Positions 1 through 8,973 are shown, numbered from the stretch's first letter. The stretch is DNA of 64,000 nt from Silanimonas sp. (GCF_027531545.1 NZ_JAPZSC010000002.1:1-64000); one strand, 5' to 3'. Made by a program: numbers and translations. The notes: generated from the sequence alone by a model not told the origin.

Positions 1-141
1 GAGATGGTGATGCCGGGCGACAACATCAAGATGGTGGTGACGCTGATCGCCCCCGTTGCGATGGACGAAGGCCTGCGCTTCGCGATCCGCGAAGGCGGCC
101 GCACCGTCGGCGCCGGCGTCGTGGCCAAGATCATCAAGTAA
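1..141 (+). CDS. tuf: Elongation factor Tu, C-terminal end (partial)
   Basis: This is the last 46 codons of EF-Tu, open at the left edge of the window. The frame contains [10 protein letters not shown], then [20 protein letters not shown], and ends VVAKIIK, which is the conserved end of domain 3. EF-Tu is the GTPase that carries aminoacyl-tRNA to the ribosomal A site in the cytoplasm. Its position directly before rpsJ matches the usual str-S10 order, so this is the str-operon copy if there are two tuf genes. Confidence 0.97.
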   Translation, partial: EMVMPGDNIKMVVTLIAPVAMDEGLRFAIREGGRTVGAGVVAKIIK

Positions 142-145
142 TACC

Positions 146-187
146 TGGTGGCATCTCCCCGCCTGGCCGACGCCGGGCGGGGCACCA
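146..187 (+). other. Hairpin after tuf, no T-run
   Basis: CCCCGCC (157-163) pairs with GGCGGGG (176-182), and outer TGGTG (146-150) can pair with CACCA (183-187) across a one-sided internal loop. No T-run follows, so it is not a classical intrinsic terminator. It may protect the 3' end of the tuf message or pause polymerase. Confidence 0.45.
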
Positions 188-206
188 AGCGAAAGGAGGT
201 CCAAGG

Positions 207-248
207 ATGGGCTTCGTCTTCGCCGGACAGGGAAGCGTGGATCGTTAA
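207..248 (+). other. 13-codon minigene with a perfect Shine-Dalgarno
   Basis: AAAGGAGGT (191-199) lies 7 nt before an ATG that opens a 13-codon frame ([13 protein letters not shown]) ending in TAA. The ribosome-binding site is better than that of most real genes nearby, yet the frame is tiny. It lies upstream of the S10 promoter, so it could only be read on a transcript coming from tuf. FVFxGQGS recalls the start of FabD, which suggests either a leader peptide or a relic; chance is also possible. Confidence 0.2.
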
Positions 249-258
249 GCTGCTGTTG

Positions 259-288
259 TTGACGGCGGCTTGGCATCCCCTCTATACT
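259..288 (+). promoter_or_regulatory. Sigma-70-like promoter of the S10 cluster
   Basis: TTGACG (259-264) and TATACT (283-288) are separated by 18 bp. The -35 matches 5 of 6 consensus bases and the -10 matches 5 of 6. Transcription should start near 295, giving a leader of about 90 nt before rpsJ. This is one of the two best promoters seen in the window. Confidence 0.7.
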
Positions 289-296
289 CTCCCGTC

Positions 297-331
297 TCGG
301 CAGAACCGAATGGTTCTGTCGATGTTTTTTT
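297..331 (+). terminator. Terminator-like hairpin in the rpsJ leader (putative attenuator)
   Basis: An 11-bp stem (297-307 with 312-322, one G.T pair, loop GAAT) is followed after two bases by seven T (325-331). This has the form of an intrinsic terminator, but it begins within a few bases of the predicted start site from the promoter at 259-288. It could act as an attenuator of the ribosomal operon. Alternatively it ends read-through from tuf, and the true S10 start lies elsewhere. Confidence 0.65.
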
Positions 332-360
332 GGGGTTCGCGCCAGACGCGTGCGGCCCGT

Positions 361-372
361 CGCTCTTTAACT
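361..372 (+). promoter_or_regulatory. boxA-like element just before the rpsJ ribosome-binding site
   Basis: CGCTCTTTAACT shares the ten-base core GCTCTTTAAC with the boxA of E. coli rRNA operons (YGCTCTTTAACA), matching 11 of 12 consensus positions. It ends one base before the SD AGGAAA (374-379) of rpsJ. boxA RNA is bound by NusB together with NusE, and NusE is ribosomal protein S10, the product of the next gene. The placement suggests autogenous control by masking the ribosome-binding site, or loading of antitermination factors. Confidence 0.6.
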
Positions 373-385
373 CAGGAAACCGGCC

Positions 386-697
386 ATGGCGGACCAGAAA
401 ATCCGTATTCGCTTGAAGGCGTTCGATCACCGACTGATCGATCGTTCCGCGAGCGAGATCGTCGAAACGGCCAAGCGGACCGGCGCGCAAGTGCGCGGCC
501 CGATCCCGCTGCCGACGAAGATCGAACGTTATACCGTCCTCGTTTCTCCGCACGTCGACAAGGACGCGCGTGACCAGTACGAGACCCGCACCCACAAGCG
601 CGTCCTGGACATCGTTGATCCCAACGACAAGACCGTCGACGCCCTGATGAAGCTCGAACTCGCCGCTGGCGTGGACGTGCAGATCAAGCTGGCCTGA
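386..697 (+). CDS. rpsJ: 30S ribosomal protein S10 / NusE
   Basis: The 103-residue product has the standard S10 length and motifs: [14 protein letters not shown] at the start, [15 protein letters not shown] in the middle and [11 protein letters not shown] near the C-terminus. S10 sits in the 30S head. As NusE it also joins NusB on boxA RNA for antitermination. AGGAAA lies 6 nt upstream of the ATG. It is the first gene of the S10 cluster and its leader carries the promoter, terminator-like hairpin and boxA described separately. Confidence 0.99.
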   Translation: MADQKIRIRLKAFDHRLIDRSASEIVETAKRTGAQVRGPIPLPTKIERYTVLVSPHVDKDARDQYETRTHKRVLDIVDPNDKTVDALMKLELAAGVDVQIKLA

Positions 698-708
698 GGT
701 ACACGATC

Positions 709-1353
709 ATGAAGCACAGCATCGGTATCGTTGGGCGTAAGGCAGGCATGAGCCGGGTTTTCACTGCGGATGGCGCGTCCATCCCGGTCACCCTGATCGA
801 AGCCACCCCCAACCGCGTCACCCAGATCAAGACCGTCGAGACCGACGGCTACACCGCCGTGCAGGTCACCGCGGGCGACAAGCGCGCCTCGCTGGTGAAC
901 AAGCCGGAAGGTGGCCACTTCGCCAAGGCGAAGGTCGCTCCGGGTCGTGGCCTGTGGGAATTCCGCGTCGAAGCCAAGGACCTGGGTGCCTACGAAGTGG
1001 GCGCCGAGATCAAGGCGGACGTCTTCGCTGTCGGCCAGATGGTCGACGTGCAGGGCGTGACGAAGGGCAAGGGCTTCCAGGGCACCATCAAGCGCTGGAA
1101 CTTCACCATGGGTGACGCCACCCACGGTAACTCGCTCTCGCACCGCTCGCCGGGCTCGATCGGCCAGCGCCAGACGCCGGGTCGCGTGTTCCCGGGCAAG
1201 AAGATGTCGGGCCACATGGGCGCCGAGGTTCTCAGTGTCCAGAATCTCGAAGTCGTCAAGGTCGACGTCGAGCGCGGCCTCATCGCGATCCGTGGCGCCG
1301 TTCCCGGTGCGCCGGGTGGCGACGTGGTCGTCCGTCCGGCCAGCAAGGGTTAA
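709..1353 (+). CDS. rplC: 50S ribosomal protein L3
   Basis: The 214-residue product is L3, an early 50S assembly protein whose long loop reaches the peptidyl transferase centre. The signature [20 protein letters not shown] is followed by [18 protein letters not shown]. Gln153 in GSIGQ aligns with the glutamine methylated by PrmB in E. coli L3 (family knowledge; no PrmB gene is in the window). The start follows the rpsJ stop by 11 nt. Confidence 0.99.
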   Translation: MKHSIGIVGRKAGMSRVFTADGASIPVTLIEATPNRVTQIKTVETDGYTAVQVTAGDKRASLVNKPEGGHFAKAKVAPGRGLWEFRVEAKDLGAYEVGAEIKADVFAVGQMVDVQGVTKGKGFQGTIKRWNFTMGDATHGNSLSHRSPGSIGQRQTPGRVFPGKKMSGHMGAEVLSVQNLEVVKVDVERGLIAIRGAVPGAPGGDVVVRPASKG

Positions 1354-1363
1354 GGAGTAGACG

Positions 1364-1966
1364 ATGGAACTTTCCGTCATCAACGGCAAGGCGCTGTCGG
1401 TCAACGACGCCGTCTTCGGCCGTGAATTCAACCAGGACCTCGTGCACCAGGTCGTCGTTGCTTACCGCAACGCCGGTCGCGCGGGCACCAAGGCGCAGCT
1501 GACGCGTTCGGAAGTCCGCGGCACGACCAAGAAGTTCAAGAAGCAGAAGGGCGGTGGCGCTCGTCACGGCGACTACCGCGCTCCGATCTTCGTGGGCGGC
1601 GGCGTGACCTTCGCGGCCAAGCCGCGCAGTTTCGCGCAGAAGGTCAACAAGAAGATGTACCGCGGCGCCATGGCCGTGATCCTGTCCGAGCTCGCTCGCC
1701 AGGGTCGCCTGATGGTCGTCGAGGGCTTCGACGTCGACGCGCCCAAGACGCAGGGCCTCGTTGCCAAGCTGGCCGACATGAAGGTCGGCACCCGCACGCT
1801 GATCGTGTCGGAGCAGGCGAGCGAGAACCTGTACCTGGCCGCGCGCAACATCCCGTACGTGGAAGTGCGCGACGTGCAGGGCCTGGACCCGGTGTCGCTG
1901 GTCGGTGCCGACTCGGTCGTCATCACCGCCGAGGCCGTCAAGCTGATCGAGGAGTGGCTGGCATGA
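1364..1966 (+). CDS. rplD: 50S ribosomal protein L4
   Basis: The 200-residue L4 shows the family motif [19 protein letters not shown] followed by [13 protein letters not shown], the extended loop that lines the exit tunnel. In E. coli L4 represses its own S10 operon by attenuation and translational block in the leader, so the terminator-like leader hairpin here is a candidate target (inference). Its TGA overlaps the ATG of rplW as ATGA. AAGGAG lies just before the start. Confidence 0.99.
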   Translation: MELSVINGKALSVNDAVFGREFNQDLVHQVVVAYRNAGRAGTKAQLTRSEVRGTTKKFKKQKGGGARHGDYRAPIFVGGGVTFAAKPRSFAQKVNKKMYRGAMAVILSELARQGRLMVVEGFDVDAPKTQGLVAKLADMKVGTRTLIVSEQASENLYLAARNIPYVEVRDVQGLDPVSLVGADSVVITAEAVKLIEEWLA

Positions 1967-2256
1967 TCAACGAGAGCCTGTTTTCGGTCCTCCGCGCCCC
2001 GAAGGTGTCGGAAAAGACCGCCCGTCTCGCCGAGAGCAACCAGTACGTCTTCGAAGTCGCCAAGACGGCGACCAAGGCTGACGTCAAGGCGGCGATCGAG
2101 CACCTGTTCAACGTCAAGGTGCTCGCGGTGAACGTCGCGAACATCAAGGGCAAGTCGAAGGCGTTCCGCCAGCGTGCTGGCCGTCGCTCCGACAAGCGTA
2201 AGGCGTATGTCCGTCTGGCCGAAGGCCAGACGCTCGACGTCACCGCCAAGGCCTGA
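1963..2256 (+). CDS. rplW: 50S ribosomal protein L23
   Basis: The 97-residue protein starts [19 protein letters not shown] and carries [20 protein letters not shown], both typical of L23, the exit-tunnel protein that docks trigger factor and SRP. The ATG at 1963 overlaps the rplD stop as ATGA and yields the usual family length. A GTG nine bases upstream would add three residues inside rplD and is less likely. Confidence 0.98.
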   Translation: MINESLFSVLRAPKVSEKTARLAESNQYVFEVAKTATKADVKAAIEHLFNVKVLAVNVANIKGKSKAFRQRAGRRSDKRKAYVRLAEGQTLDVTAKA

Positions 2257-2268
2257 GGATAAAGACCC

Positions 2269-3096
2269 ATGGCAGTCATGACTTTCAAGCCGACCTCGCC
2301 TGGCCGCCGCGCCATGGTCAAGGTCGTGAACCCCGACCTCCACAAGGGCGCCCCGTTCGCGGCCCTCGTCGAGAAGAAGGGCAAGACCGGTGGCCGTAAC
2401 AACCACGGTCGCATCACCACCCGCCACATCGGCGGTGGCCACAAGCAGCATTACCGCATCATCGACTTCAAGCGTGACAAGGAAGGCATCGCCTCCCGCG
2501 TCGAGCGCCTCGAGTACGATCCGAACCGCACGGCGCACATCGCGCTCCTGTGCTACGCGGACGGCGAGCGCCGCTACATCATCGCGCCGAAGGGCCTGCA
2601 GGTCGGCGACCAGCTGATCTCCGGCAAGGACGCGCCGATCAAGGTCGGCAACACTCTGCCGCTGCTCAACATGCCGATCGGTGCCACCGTGCACTGCGTC
2701 GAGATGAAGCCGGGCAAGGGCGCCCAGCTGGCGCGCGCCGCCGGCGCCGGCGTCCAGCTGATCGGTCGCGAACACGGCTACGCCACCCTGCGCCTCCGCT
2801 CCGGCGAGATGCGCAAGGTGCCGGTCGATTGCCGCGCCACGATCGGCGAAGTCGGTAACACCGAGCACAACCTCGAGAAGCTGGGCAAGGCCGGTGCCTC
2901 CCGCTGGCGCGGCATCAAGCCGACCGTCCGCGGCGCCGCGATGAACCCGGTCGACCATCCGCACGGCGGTGGTGAGGCGAAGGCCGGCCAGGGCAACCCG
3001 CATCCGGTCAGCCCCTGGGGCCAGCCGTCGAAGGGTTACAAGACGCGTAAGAACAAGCGCACCGACAAGTTCATCGTGCGCGATCGTAGGGGTTAA
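2269..3096 (+). CDS. rplB: 50S ribosomal protein L2
   Basis: At 275 residues this is a full-length L2, a primary 23S rRNA binder needed for subunit joining and peptidyl transfer. It shows [19 protein letters not shown] near residue 41 and the diagnostic [14 protein letters not shown] near residue 223, which contains the histidine region implicated in activity in E. coli L2. It continues into rpsS after 6 nt. Confidence 0.99.
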   Translation: MAVMTFKPTSPGRRAMVKVVNPDLHKGAPFAALVEKKGKTGGRNNHGRITTRHIGGGHKQHYRIIDFKRDKEGIASRVERLEYDPNRTAHIALLCYADGERRYIIAPKGLQVGDQLISGKDAPIKVGNTLPLLNMPIGATVHCVEMKPGKGAQLARAAGAGVQLIGREHGYATLRLRSGEMRKVPVDCRATIGEVGNTEHNLEKLGKAGASRWRGIKPTVRGAAMNPVDHPHGGGEAKAGQGNPHPVSPWGQPSKGYKTRKNKRTDKFIVRDRRG

Positions 3097-3102
3097 TCGG
3101 CC

Positions 3103-3378
3103 ATGCCACGTTCACTCAAGAAGGGCCCGTTCGTCGACCACCACCTCGCCAAGAAGGTGGAAGTCGCTTCAGCGGCCAACAGCAAGAAGCCGATCAAGAC
3201 CTGGTCGCGTCGTTCGATGATCCTGCCGGAAATGATCGGCCTGACCATTGCCGTGCACAACGGCAAGGCGCACATCCCGGTTCTGGTCAACGAGAACATG
3301 ATCGGCCACAAGCTCGGCGAATTCGCGCTGACCCGGACCTTCAAGGGTCACGGCGGCGACAAGAAGTCGGGCAAGTAA
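3103..3378 (+). CDS. rpsS: 30S ribosomal protein S19
   Basis: The 91-residue protein opens [20 protein letters not shown] and contains [20 protein letters not shown], standard for S19. It binds in the 30S head near S13 and contacts the A-site finger. It lies 6 nt after rplB and just before rplV. Confidence 0.99.
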   Translation: MPRSLKKGPFVDHHLAKKVEVASAANSKKPIKTWSRRSMILPEMIGLTIAVHNGKAHIPVLVNENMIGHKLGEFALTRTFKGHGGDKKSGK

Positions 3379-3388
3379 GGAGATGACC

Positions 3389-3730
3389 ATGGAAGCGAAA
3401 GCCATCCTGCGCTCGACGCGCATCTCCCCGCAGAAGGCCCGCCTGGTCGCCGACCAGGTCCGGGGCCTCTCGGTCGCCCGCGCTCTTGCGCTGTTGCAGT
3501 TCAGCGACAAGAAGGCCGCCGGCATCATCCGCAAGGTCGTCTACTCGGCGGCTTCGAATGCCGAGAACAACCTTGGCGCCGATGTCGACGAACTGAAGGT
3601 CGCCACGATCATGATCGACGAGGGTCCGGTGTTGAAGCGCTTCGGCGCCCGCGCGAAGGGCCGTGGTACCCGCATCCTCAAGCGCACCAGCCACATCACT
3701 GTGGTCGTGGGCTCCGGCAAGAAGGCGTAA
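3389..3730 (+). CDS. rplV: 50S ribosomal protein L22
   Basis: [20 protein letters not shown] at the N-terminus and [18 protein letters not shown] at the C-terminus identify L22, whose beta-hairpin narrows the exit tunnel and is a macrolide-resistance site in other bacteria. The second ATG (3389) is chosen because AAGGAG (3377-3382) lies 6 nt upstream. The ATG at 3383 directly abuts the SD and cannot use it. The product is 113 residues. Confidence 0.98.
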   Translation: MEAKAILRSTRISPQKARLVADQVRGLSVARALALLQFSDKKAAGIIRKVVYSAASNAENNLGADVDELKVATIMIDEGPVLKRFGARAKGRGTRILKRTSHITVVVGSGKKA

Positions 3731-3740
3731 GGACGAGATT

Positions 3741-4436
3741 ATGGGTCACAAAGTTCATCCGACCGGTATCCGTCTTGGCATCGCCAAAGACTGGAACTCC
3801 AAGTGGTACGCGAACAAGAAGGAATTCGCCGGCTACCTCGCCGCGGACCTGAAGGTTCGCCAGATGCTTCGTGAGAAGCTGGCGCAGGCCGGCATCTCCA
3901 AGATCCTGATCGAGCGTCCGAGCAAGTCGGCGCGCGTGACGATCCACACCGCCCGCCCGGGCGTCGTGATCGGCAAGCGCGGCGAGGACATCGAGAAGCT
4001 GCGCAAGCAGGTTTCGGACATCATGGGCGTCCCGGCGCACATCAATGTCTCCGAAGTCCGCAAGCCGGAACTCGATGCGCAGCTGGTCGCCGAATCGATC
4101 GCCCAGCAGCTGGAGCGTCGCATCATGTTCCGTCGCGCCATGAAGCGCGCCGTGAGCAACGCGATGCGCCTCGGCGCGCTCGGCATCAAGGTCAACGTCG
4201 CCGGCCGCCTGAACGGCGCCGAGATCGCGCGTTCGGAGTGGTACCGCGAAGGTCGCGTGCCGCTTCACACGCTGCGCGCCGACGTCGACTACGGCTTCGC
4301 CGAAGCCCGCACCACCTTTGGCGTCATTGGCGTCAAGACGTGGGTCTACAAGGGCGAAATCTTCGACTTCTCGCAAGTCGGCCAGGAAAAGACCGAAGAG
4401 CGCGCGGAACGTCCGTCGCGTGGTCAGGCCAAGTGA
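3741..4436 (+). CDS. rpsC: 30S ribosomal protein S3
   Basis: The 231-residue product starts [20 protein letters not shown]. It has a KH domain with the GxxG loop in [17 protein letters not shown] near residue 74, and the C-terminal signature [21 protein letters not shown]3 forms part of the mRNA entry channel and its helicase activity. The reading frame is open far upstream inside rplV, but the ATG at 3741 preceded by AAGGA gives the family start. Confidence 0.99.
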   Translation: MGHKVHPTGIRLGIAKDWNSKWYANKKEFAGYLAADLKVRQMLREKLAQAGISKILIERPSKSARVTIHTARPGVVIGKRGEDIEKLRKQVSDIMGVPAHINVSEVRKPELDAQLVAESIAQQLERRIMFRRAMKRAVSNAMRLGALGIKVNVAGRLNGAEIARSEWYREGRVPLHTLRADVDYGFAEARTTFGVIGVKTWVYKGEIFDFSQVGQEKTEERAERPSRGQAK

Positions 4437-4447
4437 GGTAACGAGCC

Positions 4448-4861
4448 ATGTTGCAACCCAAGCGAACTAAATATCGCAAGCAGTTCAAGGGCCGTAACGA
4501 GGGCCTGAGCTGGTCGGCGAACGCCGTCAGCTTCGGCGAGTACGGTCTGAAGGCTACCGAACACGGCCGCCTCACCGCCCGCCAGATCGAATCGGCCCGC
4601 CGTACGATCAGCCGCTACGTGAAGCGCGGCGGCAAGCTCTGGATCCGCGTGTTCCCGGACAAGCCGATCACCCAGAAGCCGATCGAAGTCCGAATGGGCG
4701 CCGGTAAGGGTAACGTCGAGTACTGGGTCGCCCAGATCCAGCCCGGCCGGATGCTCTACGAGATGGAAGGCATCCCGGAGGACCAGGCCCGCGAAGCGAT
4801 GCGCCTCGCCGCCGCCAAGCTCTCCGTCAAGACCACTTTCGTGACCCGGACGGTGCGCTAA
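4448..4861 (+). CDS. rplP: 50S ribosomal protein L16
   Basis: The 137-residue product contains [36 protein letters not shown] and [19 protein letters not shown], all L16 signatures. L16 organises the A-site tRNA elbow region of 23S rRNA. Its TAA overlaps the rpmC ATG by one base (TAATG), so the two are translationally coupled. Confidence 0.99.
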   Translation: MLQPKRTKYRKQFKGRNEGLSWSANAVSFGEYGLKATEHGRLTARQIESARRTISRYVKRGGKLWIRVFPDKPITQKPIEVRMGAGKGNVEYWVAQIQPGRMLYEMEGIPEDQAREAMRLAAAKLSVKTTFVTRTVR

Positions 4862-5046
4862 TGGAACTTCAGGAACTGCGTCAGAAGTCGGCCGAAGAGC
4901 TGAAGGCCCACCTGCTGGAGCTCCGCAAGGAGCAGTTCTCTCTGCGCATGCAGAAGACGACGAACCAGCTGGCGAAGACCCACGAGATCAGCCGTGTCCG
5001 CCGCGAAATCGCGCGCGTCAACACGCTGCTGACCCAGAAGAACTAA
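4861..5046 (+). CDS. rpmC: 50S ribosomal protein L29
   Basis: The 61-residue alpha-helical protein ([20 protein letters not shown], then [20 protein letters not shown]) is L29, which sits next to L23 at the tunnel exit. The start overlaps the rplP stop by one base. Confidence 0.98.
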   Translation: MELQELRQKSAEELKAHLLELRKEQFSLRMQKTTNQLAKTHEISRVRREIARVNTLLTQKN

Positions 5047-5056
5047 GGGATAGGCC

Positions 5057-5320
5057 ATGAGCGATAACGCCACCCCGCTGCGCACGGTCGAAGGCCGTGT
5101 CGTCAGCAACAAGATGAACAAGACGGTCACGATCCTGGTCGAGCGCCAGGTCAAGCACCCGCTGTACGGCAAGTACATCCGCCGTTCGACGAAGCTGCAC
5201 GCCCACGACGAAGCCAATGCCTGCAACGAAGGCGACGTCGTCCGCGTGACCGAATGCGCCCCGATGTCGAAGACCAAGAACTGGCGCGTCGTCGAGATCG
5301 TCTCGAAGTCGGCCGAGTAA
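5057..5320 (+). CDS. rpsQ: 30S ribosomal protein S17
   Basis: The 87-residue product carries [20 protein letters not shown] and [20 protein letters not shown], the OB-fold signature of S17, a primary 16S rRNA binder in the 30S body. It is placed between rpmC and rplN as in most bacteria. Confidence 0.99.
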   Translation: MSDNATPLRTVEGRVVSNKMNKTVTILVERQVKHPLYGKYIRRSTKLHAHDEANACNEGDVVRVTECAPMSKTKNWRVVEIVSKSAE

Positions 5321-5334
5321 GAGGAGCCTGAGCC

Positions 5335-5703
5335 ATGATCCAGACGCAGAGCTACCTCGAAGTCGCCGACAACTCCGGTGCCAAGGAACTGATGTGCATC
5401 AAGGTGCTTGGTGGTTCCAAGCGCCGCTATGCCCACATCGGCGACATCATCAAGGTCACCGTGAAAGACGCGATCCCGCGCGGCAAGGTCAAGAAGGGCG
5501 AGGTCTACAACGCCGTCGTCGTGCGCACCCGCAAGGGCGTGCGCCGCGCCGATGGCTCGCTGATCCGCTTCGACGCGAACGCCGCCGTGCTGCTGAATAA
5601 CAAAGAAGAGCCGATCGGCACCCGCATCTTCGGACCCGTGACCCGTGAACTCCGCAACGAGAAGTTCATGAAGATCGTGTCCCTGGCGCCTGAAGTGCTG
5701 TAA
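5335..5703 (+). CDS. rplN: 50S ribosomal protein L14
   Basis: The 122-residue protein begins [20 protein letters not shown] and ends with [12 protein letters not shown], as L14 does. L14 is at the subunit interface and in other bacteria binds the silencing factor RsfS. The SD GAGGAG precedes the start. Confidence 0.99.
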   Translation: MIQTQSYLEVADNSGAKELMCIKVLGGSKRRYAHIGDIIKVTVKDAIPRGKVKKGEVYNAVVVRTRKGVRRADGSLIRFDANAAVLLNNKEEPIGTRIFGPVTRELRNEKFMKIVSLAPEVL

Positions 5704-5718
5704 GCCGGAGACGAAACC

Positions 5719-6033
5719 ATGAACCGTATCCGCAAGGGCGACCAGATCGTCGTCATCACCGGCAAGGACAAGGGCAAGAAGGGCGAAATCACCCGCGTTG
5801 CCGGTGATCGCGTCATCGTCGCCAACATCAACGTGGTGAAGCGCCACACCAAGGCGAACCCGCAGGCCGGCCAGGCCGGCGGCATCGTCGAGCGCGAAGC
5901 CCCGATCCATATCTCCAACGTGATGCTGTTCAACCCGGCGACGGGCAAGGGCGACCGCGTTGGCTTCAAGGTGCTCGAGGATGGACGCAAAGTGCGTGTG
6001 TTCCGCTCGAGCGGTGAGGCGATCGACGCCTGA
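5719..6033 (+). CDS. rplX: 50S ribosomal protein L24
   Basis: At 104 residues with an N-terminal KOW motif ([20 protein letters not shown]) and [20 protein letters not shown], this is L24, an assembly-initiating 50S protein near the tunnel exit. It lies 15 nt after rplN. Confidence 0.99.
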   Translation: MNRIRKGDQIVVITGKDKGKKGEITRVAGDRVIVANINVVKRHTKANPQAGQAGGIVEREAPIHISNVMLFNPATGKGDRVGFKVLEDGRKVRVFRSSGEAIDA

Positions 6034-6044
6034 GGAATGCCCCG

Positions 6045-6587
6045 ATGAACACCCGGCTTGAAAAAATCTACAAGGACACCGTGGTGCCGAAGCTCATGAA
6101 AGAGTTCGGCTACACCAATCCGATGCAGGTGCCGAAGATCACCAAGATCACGCTGAACATGGGCGTGGGCGAGGCGGTCGGCAACAAGAAGATCCTCGAG
6201 AACGCCGTGGCCGACCTGGCCACGATCACCGGCCAGAAGCCGGTGACGACCAAGGCCCGCGTCTCGGTCGCCAGCTTCAAGATCCGCGAAGGCTGGCCGA
6301 TCGGTACGAAGGTGACCCTGCGTCGCGCCAAGATGTATGAGTTCCTCGACCGCCTGATCAGCGTCGCCCTGCCGCGCGTCCGCGACTTCCGCGGCGTGTC
6401 GGGTCGTGCGTTCGACGGCCGTGGCAACTACAACATGGGCCTGAAGGAGCAGATCATCTTCCCAGAGATCAACTTCGACCAGGTCGACGCCCTGCGCGGC
6501 ATGGATATCGCGATCACCACGACCGCGAAGACCGACGCCGAGGCCAAGGCCCTGCTCGCCGCCTTCAACTTCCCGTTCCGCAACTGA
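6045..6587 (+). CDS. rplE: 50S ribosomal protein L5
   Basis: The 180-residue protein contains [40 protein letters not shown] and the C-terminal [11 protein letters not shown] of L5. It binds 5S rRNA with L18 and L25 in the central protuberance. In E. coli the rplE translation-start region is the target of repression by S8; no such site was identified here by eye. Confidence 0.99.
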   Translation: MNTRLEKIYKDTVVPKLMKEFGYTNPMQVPKITKITLNMGVGEAVGNKKILENAVADLATITGQKPVTTKARVSVASFKIREGWPIGTKVTLRRAKMYEFLDRLISVALPRVRDFRGVSGRAFDGRGNYNMGLKEQIIFPEINFDQVDALRGMDIAITTTAKTDAEAKALLAAFNFPFRN

Positions 6588-6603
6588 CCTTTAGGATCCA
6601 ATC

Positions 6604-6909
6604 ATGGCCAAGACCAGCATGGTGAACCGCGAGGTCAAGCGCGAGAAGCTTGCCAAGCGTTATGCCGCCAAGCGCGCCGAGCTCAAGAAGCTGATCGCCA
6701 ACCCGGCGACCGGCTACGAAGAGAAGATCGACGCCGTCAACAAGCTCGCGAAGCTGCCGCGCGATTCCTCGGAGTGCCGCCAGCGCAACCGCTGCGCCCT
6801 GTCGGGTCGTTCGCGTGGCGTCTACCGCAAGTTCGGCCTCGGCCGCAACAAGCTCCGCGAAGCCACCATGCGTGGCGACGTCCCCGGCCTCCGCAAGGCG
6901 AGCTGGTAA
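6604..6909 (+). CDS. rpsN: 30S ribosomal protein S14
   Basis: The 101-residue long form contains [20 protein letters not shown], then [20 protein letters not shown] and GLRKASW. It lacks the two CxxC pairs of the short zinc-binding S14, so it is the zinc-independent form. It is the last gene before the intra-cluster terminator at 6947-6972, and the 117-nt gap to rpsH is much longer than the other gaps in this part of the cluster. Confidence 0.99.
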   Translation: MAKTSMVNREVKREKLAKRYAAKRAELKKLIANPATGYEEKIDAVNKLAKLPRDSSECRQRNRCALSGRSRGVYRKFGLGRNKLREATMRGDVPGLRKASW

Positions 6910-6946
6910 GACAAAAAGCTGCTATCCTAGGCGGCTTGCTGAACCC

Positions 6947-6972
6947 ACCCGGCCGGAGACGGCCGGGTTTTT
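6947..6972 (+). terminator. Intrinsic terminator inside the spc part of the cluster
   Basis: ACCCGGCCG (6947-6955) and CGGCCGGGT (6960-6968) form a 9-bp GC-rich stem with a GNRA-type loop (GAGA), followed by a run of T (6968-6972). It starts 38 nt after the rpsN stop and lies between two co-directional ribosomal genes, so it must be partial, be read through by antitermination, or be followed by a separate promoter for rpsH. No convincing promoter was seen in 6973-7026. Confidence 0.75.
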
Positions 6973-7026
6973 CCACTGAACCTGTTCGCGAAAGCGGATA
7001 TCGGTGCTACTCATAAGGAACTCTCC

Positions 7027-7422
7027 ATGAGCATGACTGATCCCATCGCTGACATGCTGGTGCGCATCAAGAACGCGCTGGCTGTCCGCAAGACCACGGT
7101 GAAAATGCCGTCGTCCAAGATCAAGCTGTCCCTTGCCAACGTCCTGAAGGCCGAAGGCTACATCCTCGACGTGCGCCAGGCTGGCGACGCCAAGAAGCCG
7201 GAACTCGAAATCGTTCTGAAGTACTTCGAAGGCAAGCCGGTCATCGAGCGCCTCGAGCGCTTCTCGCGTTCGGGCCTCCGCCAGTACCGCGGCAAGGACG
7301 CGCTCCCGAAGGTCCTCGGCGGCCTCGGCGTGTCGATCATCTCGACGTCCAAGGGCATCATGACCGACCGCGACGCACGCCAGCAGGGCGTGGGCGGCGA
7401 AGTCCTGTGCCTCGTGGCCTGA
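7027..7422 (+). CDS. rpsH: 30S ribosomal protein S8
   Basis: The 131-residue product starts [20 protein letters not shown] and ends with [19 protein letters not shown], matching S8. S8 binds helix 21 of 16S rRNA and is the autogenous repressor of the spc operon in E. coli. Here it is the first gene after the internal terminator, so it also heads any separate downstream transcript. AAGGA lies 7 nt before the ATG. Confidence 0.99.
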   Translation: MSMTDPIADMLVRIKNALAVRKTTVKMPSSKIKLSLANVLKAEGYILDVRQAGDAKKPELEIVLKYFEGKPVIERLERFSRSGLRQYRGKDALPKVLGGLGVSIISTSKGIMTDRDARQQGVGGEVLCLVA

Positions 7423-7438
7423 TGCAGGAGAACTGACC

Positions 7439-7966
7439 ATGTCCCGCGTCGCCAAGAAGCCGATCGCCCTCCCGAAGGGCGTTGAAATCACCTCCACCGC
7501 CGAGCAGTTCAGCGTCAAGGGCCCGAAGGGCACCCTGTTCCTGGCCAAGCCGCAGGGCGTGGACCTGAAGAACGAGAATGGTGTGGTCACGATGGTCGCG
7601 GCGAACGCCGACGCCATCCCGATGGCCGGCACCGCGCGTGCCATCCTTTCGAACATGGTGAAGGGCGTTTCCGAAGGCTTCCAGCGCAAGCTGGAGCTCG
7701 TCGGCGTCGGTTACCGTGCCGCGATGCAGGGCAAGGACCTGAGCCTGTCGCTCGGTTTCTCGCACCCGGTCGTGTTCATCACCCCGGAAGGCATCACCAT
7801 CACCACGCCGACGCAGACGGAGATCCTGATCGCCGGCGCCGATGCGCAGTTGGTGGGCCAGGTCGCGGCCAAGATCCGCGCGTTCCGCTCGCCGGAACCG
7901 TACAAGGGCAAGGGCGTCCGTTACTCGGGCGAGAACGTCATCATCAAGGAAGCCAAGAAGGCCTAA
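7439..7966 (+). CDS. rplF: 50S ribosomal protein L6
   Basis: The 175-residue protein has two L6 repeats and the C-terminal signature [21 protein letters not shown]6 sits at the base of the L7/L12 stalk near the sarcin-ricin loop. It lies 16 nt downstream of rpsH. Confidence 0.99.
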   Translation: MSRVAKKPIALPKGVEITSTAEQFSVKGPKGTLFLAKPQGVDLKNENGVVTMVAANADAIPMAGTARAILSNMVKGVSEGFQRKLELVGVGYRAAMQGKDLSLSLGFSHPVVFITPEGITITTPTQTEILIAGADAQLVGQVAAKIRAFRSPEPYKGKGVRYSGENVIIKEAKKA

Positions 7967-7996
7967 GGGTCTTCAGCTTCCAGAAGGTATCCAGTC

Positions 7997-8350
7997 ATGG
8001 AAAAGAAAATCGCCCGCCTGCGTCGCGCCAAGTCGACGCGCCTGCACATCCGCACGCTGGGCATCGCCCGCCTGTCGGTCCTGCGCACCGGTCAGCACCT
8101 GTACGCCCAGATCTTCACGGCCGATGGCTCGAAGGTCCTCGCGGCTGCTTCGACCCTTGAAGCCGACGTCAAGTCGGGCCTGAAGGGCAGCAAGAACCTT
8201 GAAGCCGCCGCCAAGGTCGGTGCCGCCATCGCCGCCAAGGCGAAGGCTGCCGGCATCGAGTCCGTCGCGTTCGATCGTTCGGGCTACCGCTACCACGGCC
8301 GCATCAAGGCGCTCGCCGATGCGGCCCGCGAAGGCGGCCTGCAGTTCTAA
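7997..8350 (+). CDS. rplR: 50S ribosomal protein L18
   Basis: The 117-residue protein has the L18 pattern: basic N-terminus ([20 protein letters not shown]), [20 protein letters not shown] and the C-terminal [20 protein letters not shown]. It carries 5S rRNA to the 50S subunit with L5. The 30-nt gap from rplF and the 95-nt gap to rpsE are wider than usual for this operon. Confidence 0.99.
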   Translation: MEKKIARLRRAKSTRLHIRTLGIARLSVLRTGQHLYAQIFTADGSKVLAAASTLEADVKSGLKGSKNLEAAAKVGAAIAAKAKAAGIESVAFDRSGYRYHGRIKALADAAREGGLQF

Positions 8351-8367
8351 GCGTCATCGATGCACCC

Positions 8368-8391
8368 AGGCGCGGGGTGGATTCCGCGCCT
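8368..8391 (+). other. Hairpin between rplR and rpsE
   Basis: AGGCGCGG (8368-8375) pairs with CCGCGCCT (8384-8391) around an 8-nt loop. No T-run follows. It may be a processing or pausing site; nothing else was recognised in this gap. Confidence 0.4.
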
Positions 8392-8445
8392 CAAACAACT
8401 ATAAGCGGCGCAAAGCCGTAAATTCCCTCATTACGAGAGTCCATC

Positions 8446-8973
8446 ATGAGCAGCAATGAAAGCCGCGATCGTCGCGACCGCGAAGGCGCAGACGACGGCA
8501 TGATCGAAAAGCTGATCGCGGTCAACCGCGTCAGCAAGACCGTCAAGGGCGGTCGCCAGTTCACCTTCACCGCGCTGACGGTCGTCGGCGACGGCGCCGG
8601 CAAGATCGGCTTCGGCTACGGCAAGGCCAAGGAAGTCCCGGTTGCCATCCAGAAGTCGATGGAATACGCCCGCAAGGCGATGGTCAACGTCGACCTGAAC
8701 GATGGCACCCTGTGGCACCCCGTCAAGGCCAACCATGGCGCGGCGGCTGTCTACATGCAGCCGGCGTCGGAAGGTACTGGCGTGATCGCCGGCGGCGCCA
8801 TGCGCGCCGTGCTGGAGGCGGTCGGCGTCAAGAACGTGCTGGCGAAGGCTACCGGTTCGCGTAACCCGATCAACCTGGTCCGTGCCACCGTGCGCGGCCT
8901 GTCGATGATGCACTCGCCGGCCAAGATCGCGGCCAAGCGTGGCAAGAAGCTCGAGGAGATCCTCCATGGCTAA
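8446..8973 (+). CDS. rpsE: 30S ribosomal protein S5
   Basis: The 175-residue product has a double-stranded RNA-binding N-terminal half ([39 protein letters not shown]) and the C-terminal [14 protein letters not shown] of S5. S5 contributes to decoding fidelity and the mRNA entry pore. Its end overlaps rpmD by 8 nt. Confidence 0.99.
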   Translation: MSSNESRDRRDREGADDGMIEKLIAVNRVSKTVKGGRQFTFTALTVVGDGAGKIGFGYGKAKEVPVAIQKSMEYARKAMVNVDLNDGTLWHPVKANHGAAAVYMQPASEGTGVIAGGAMRAVLEAVGVKNVLAKATGSRNPINLVRATVRGLSMMHSPAKIAAKRGKKLEEILHG

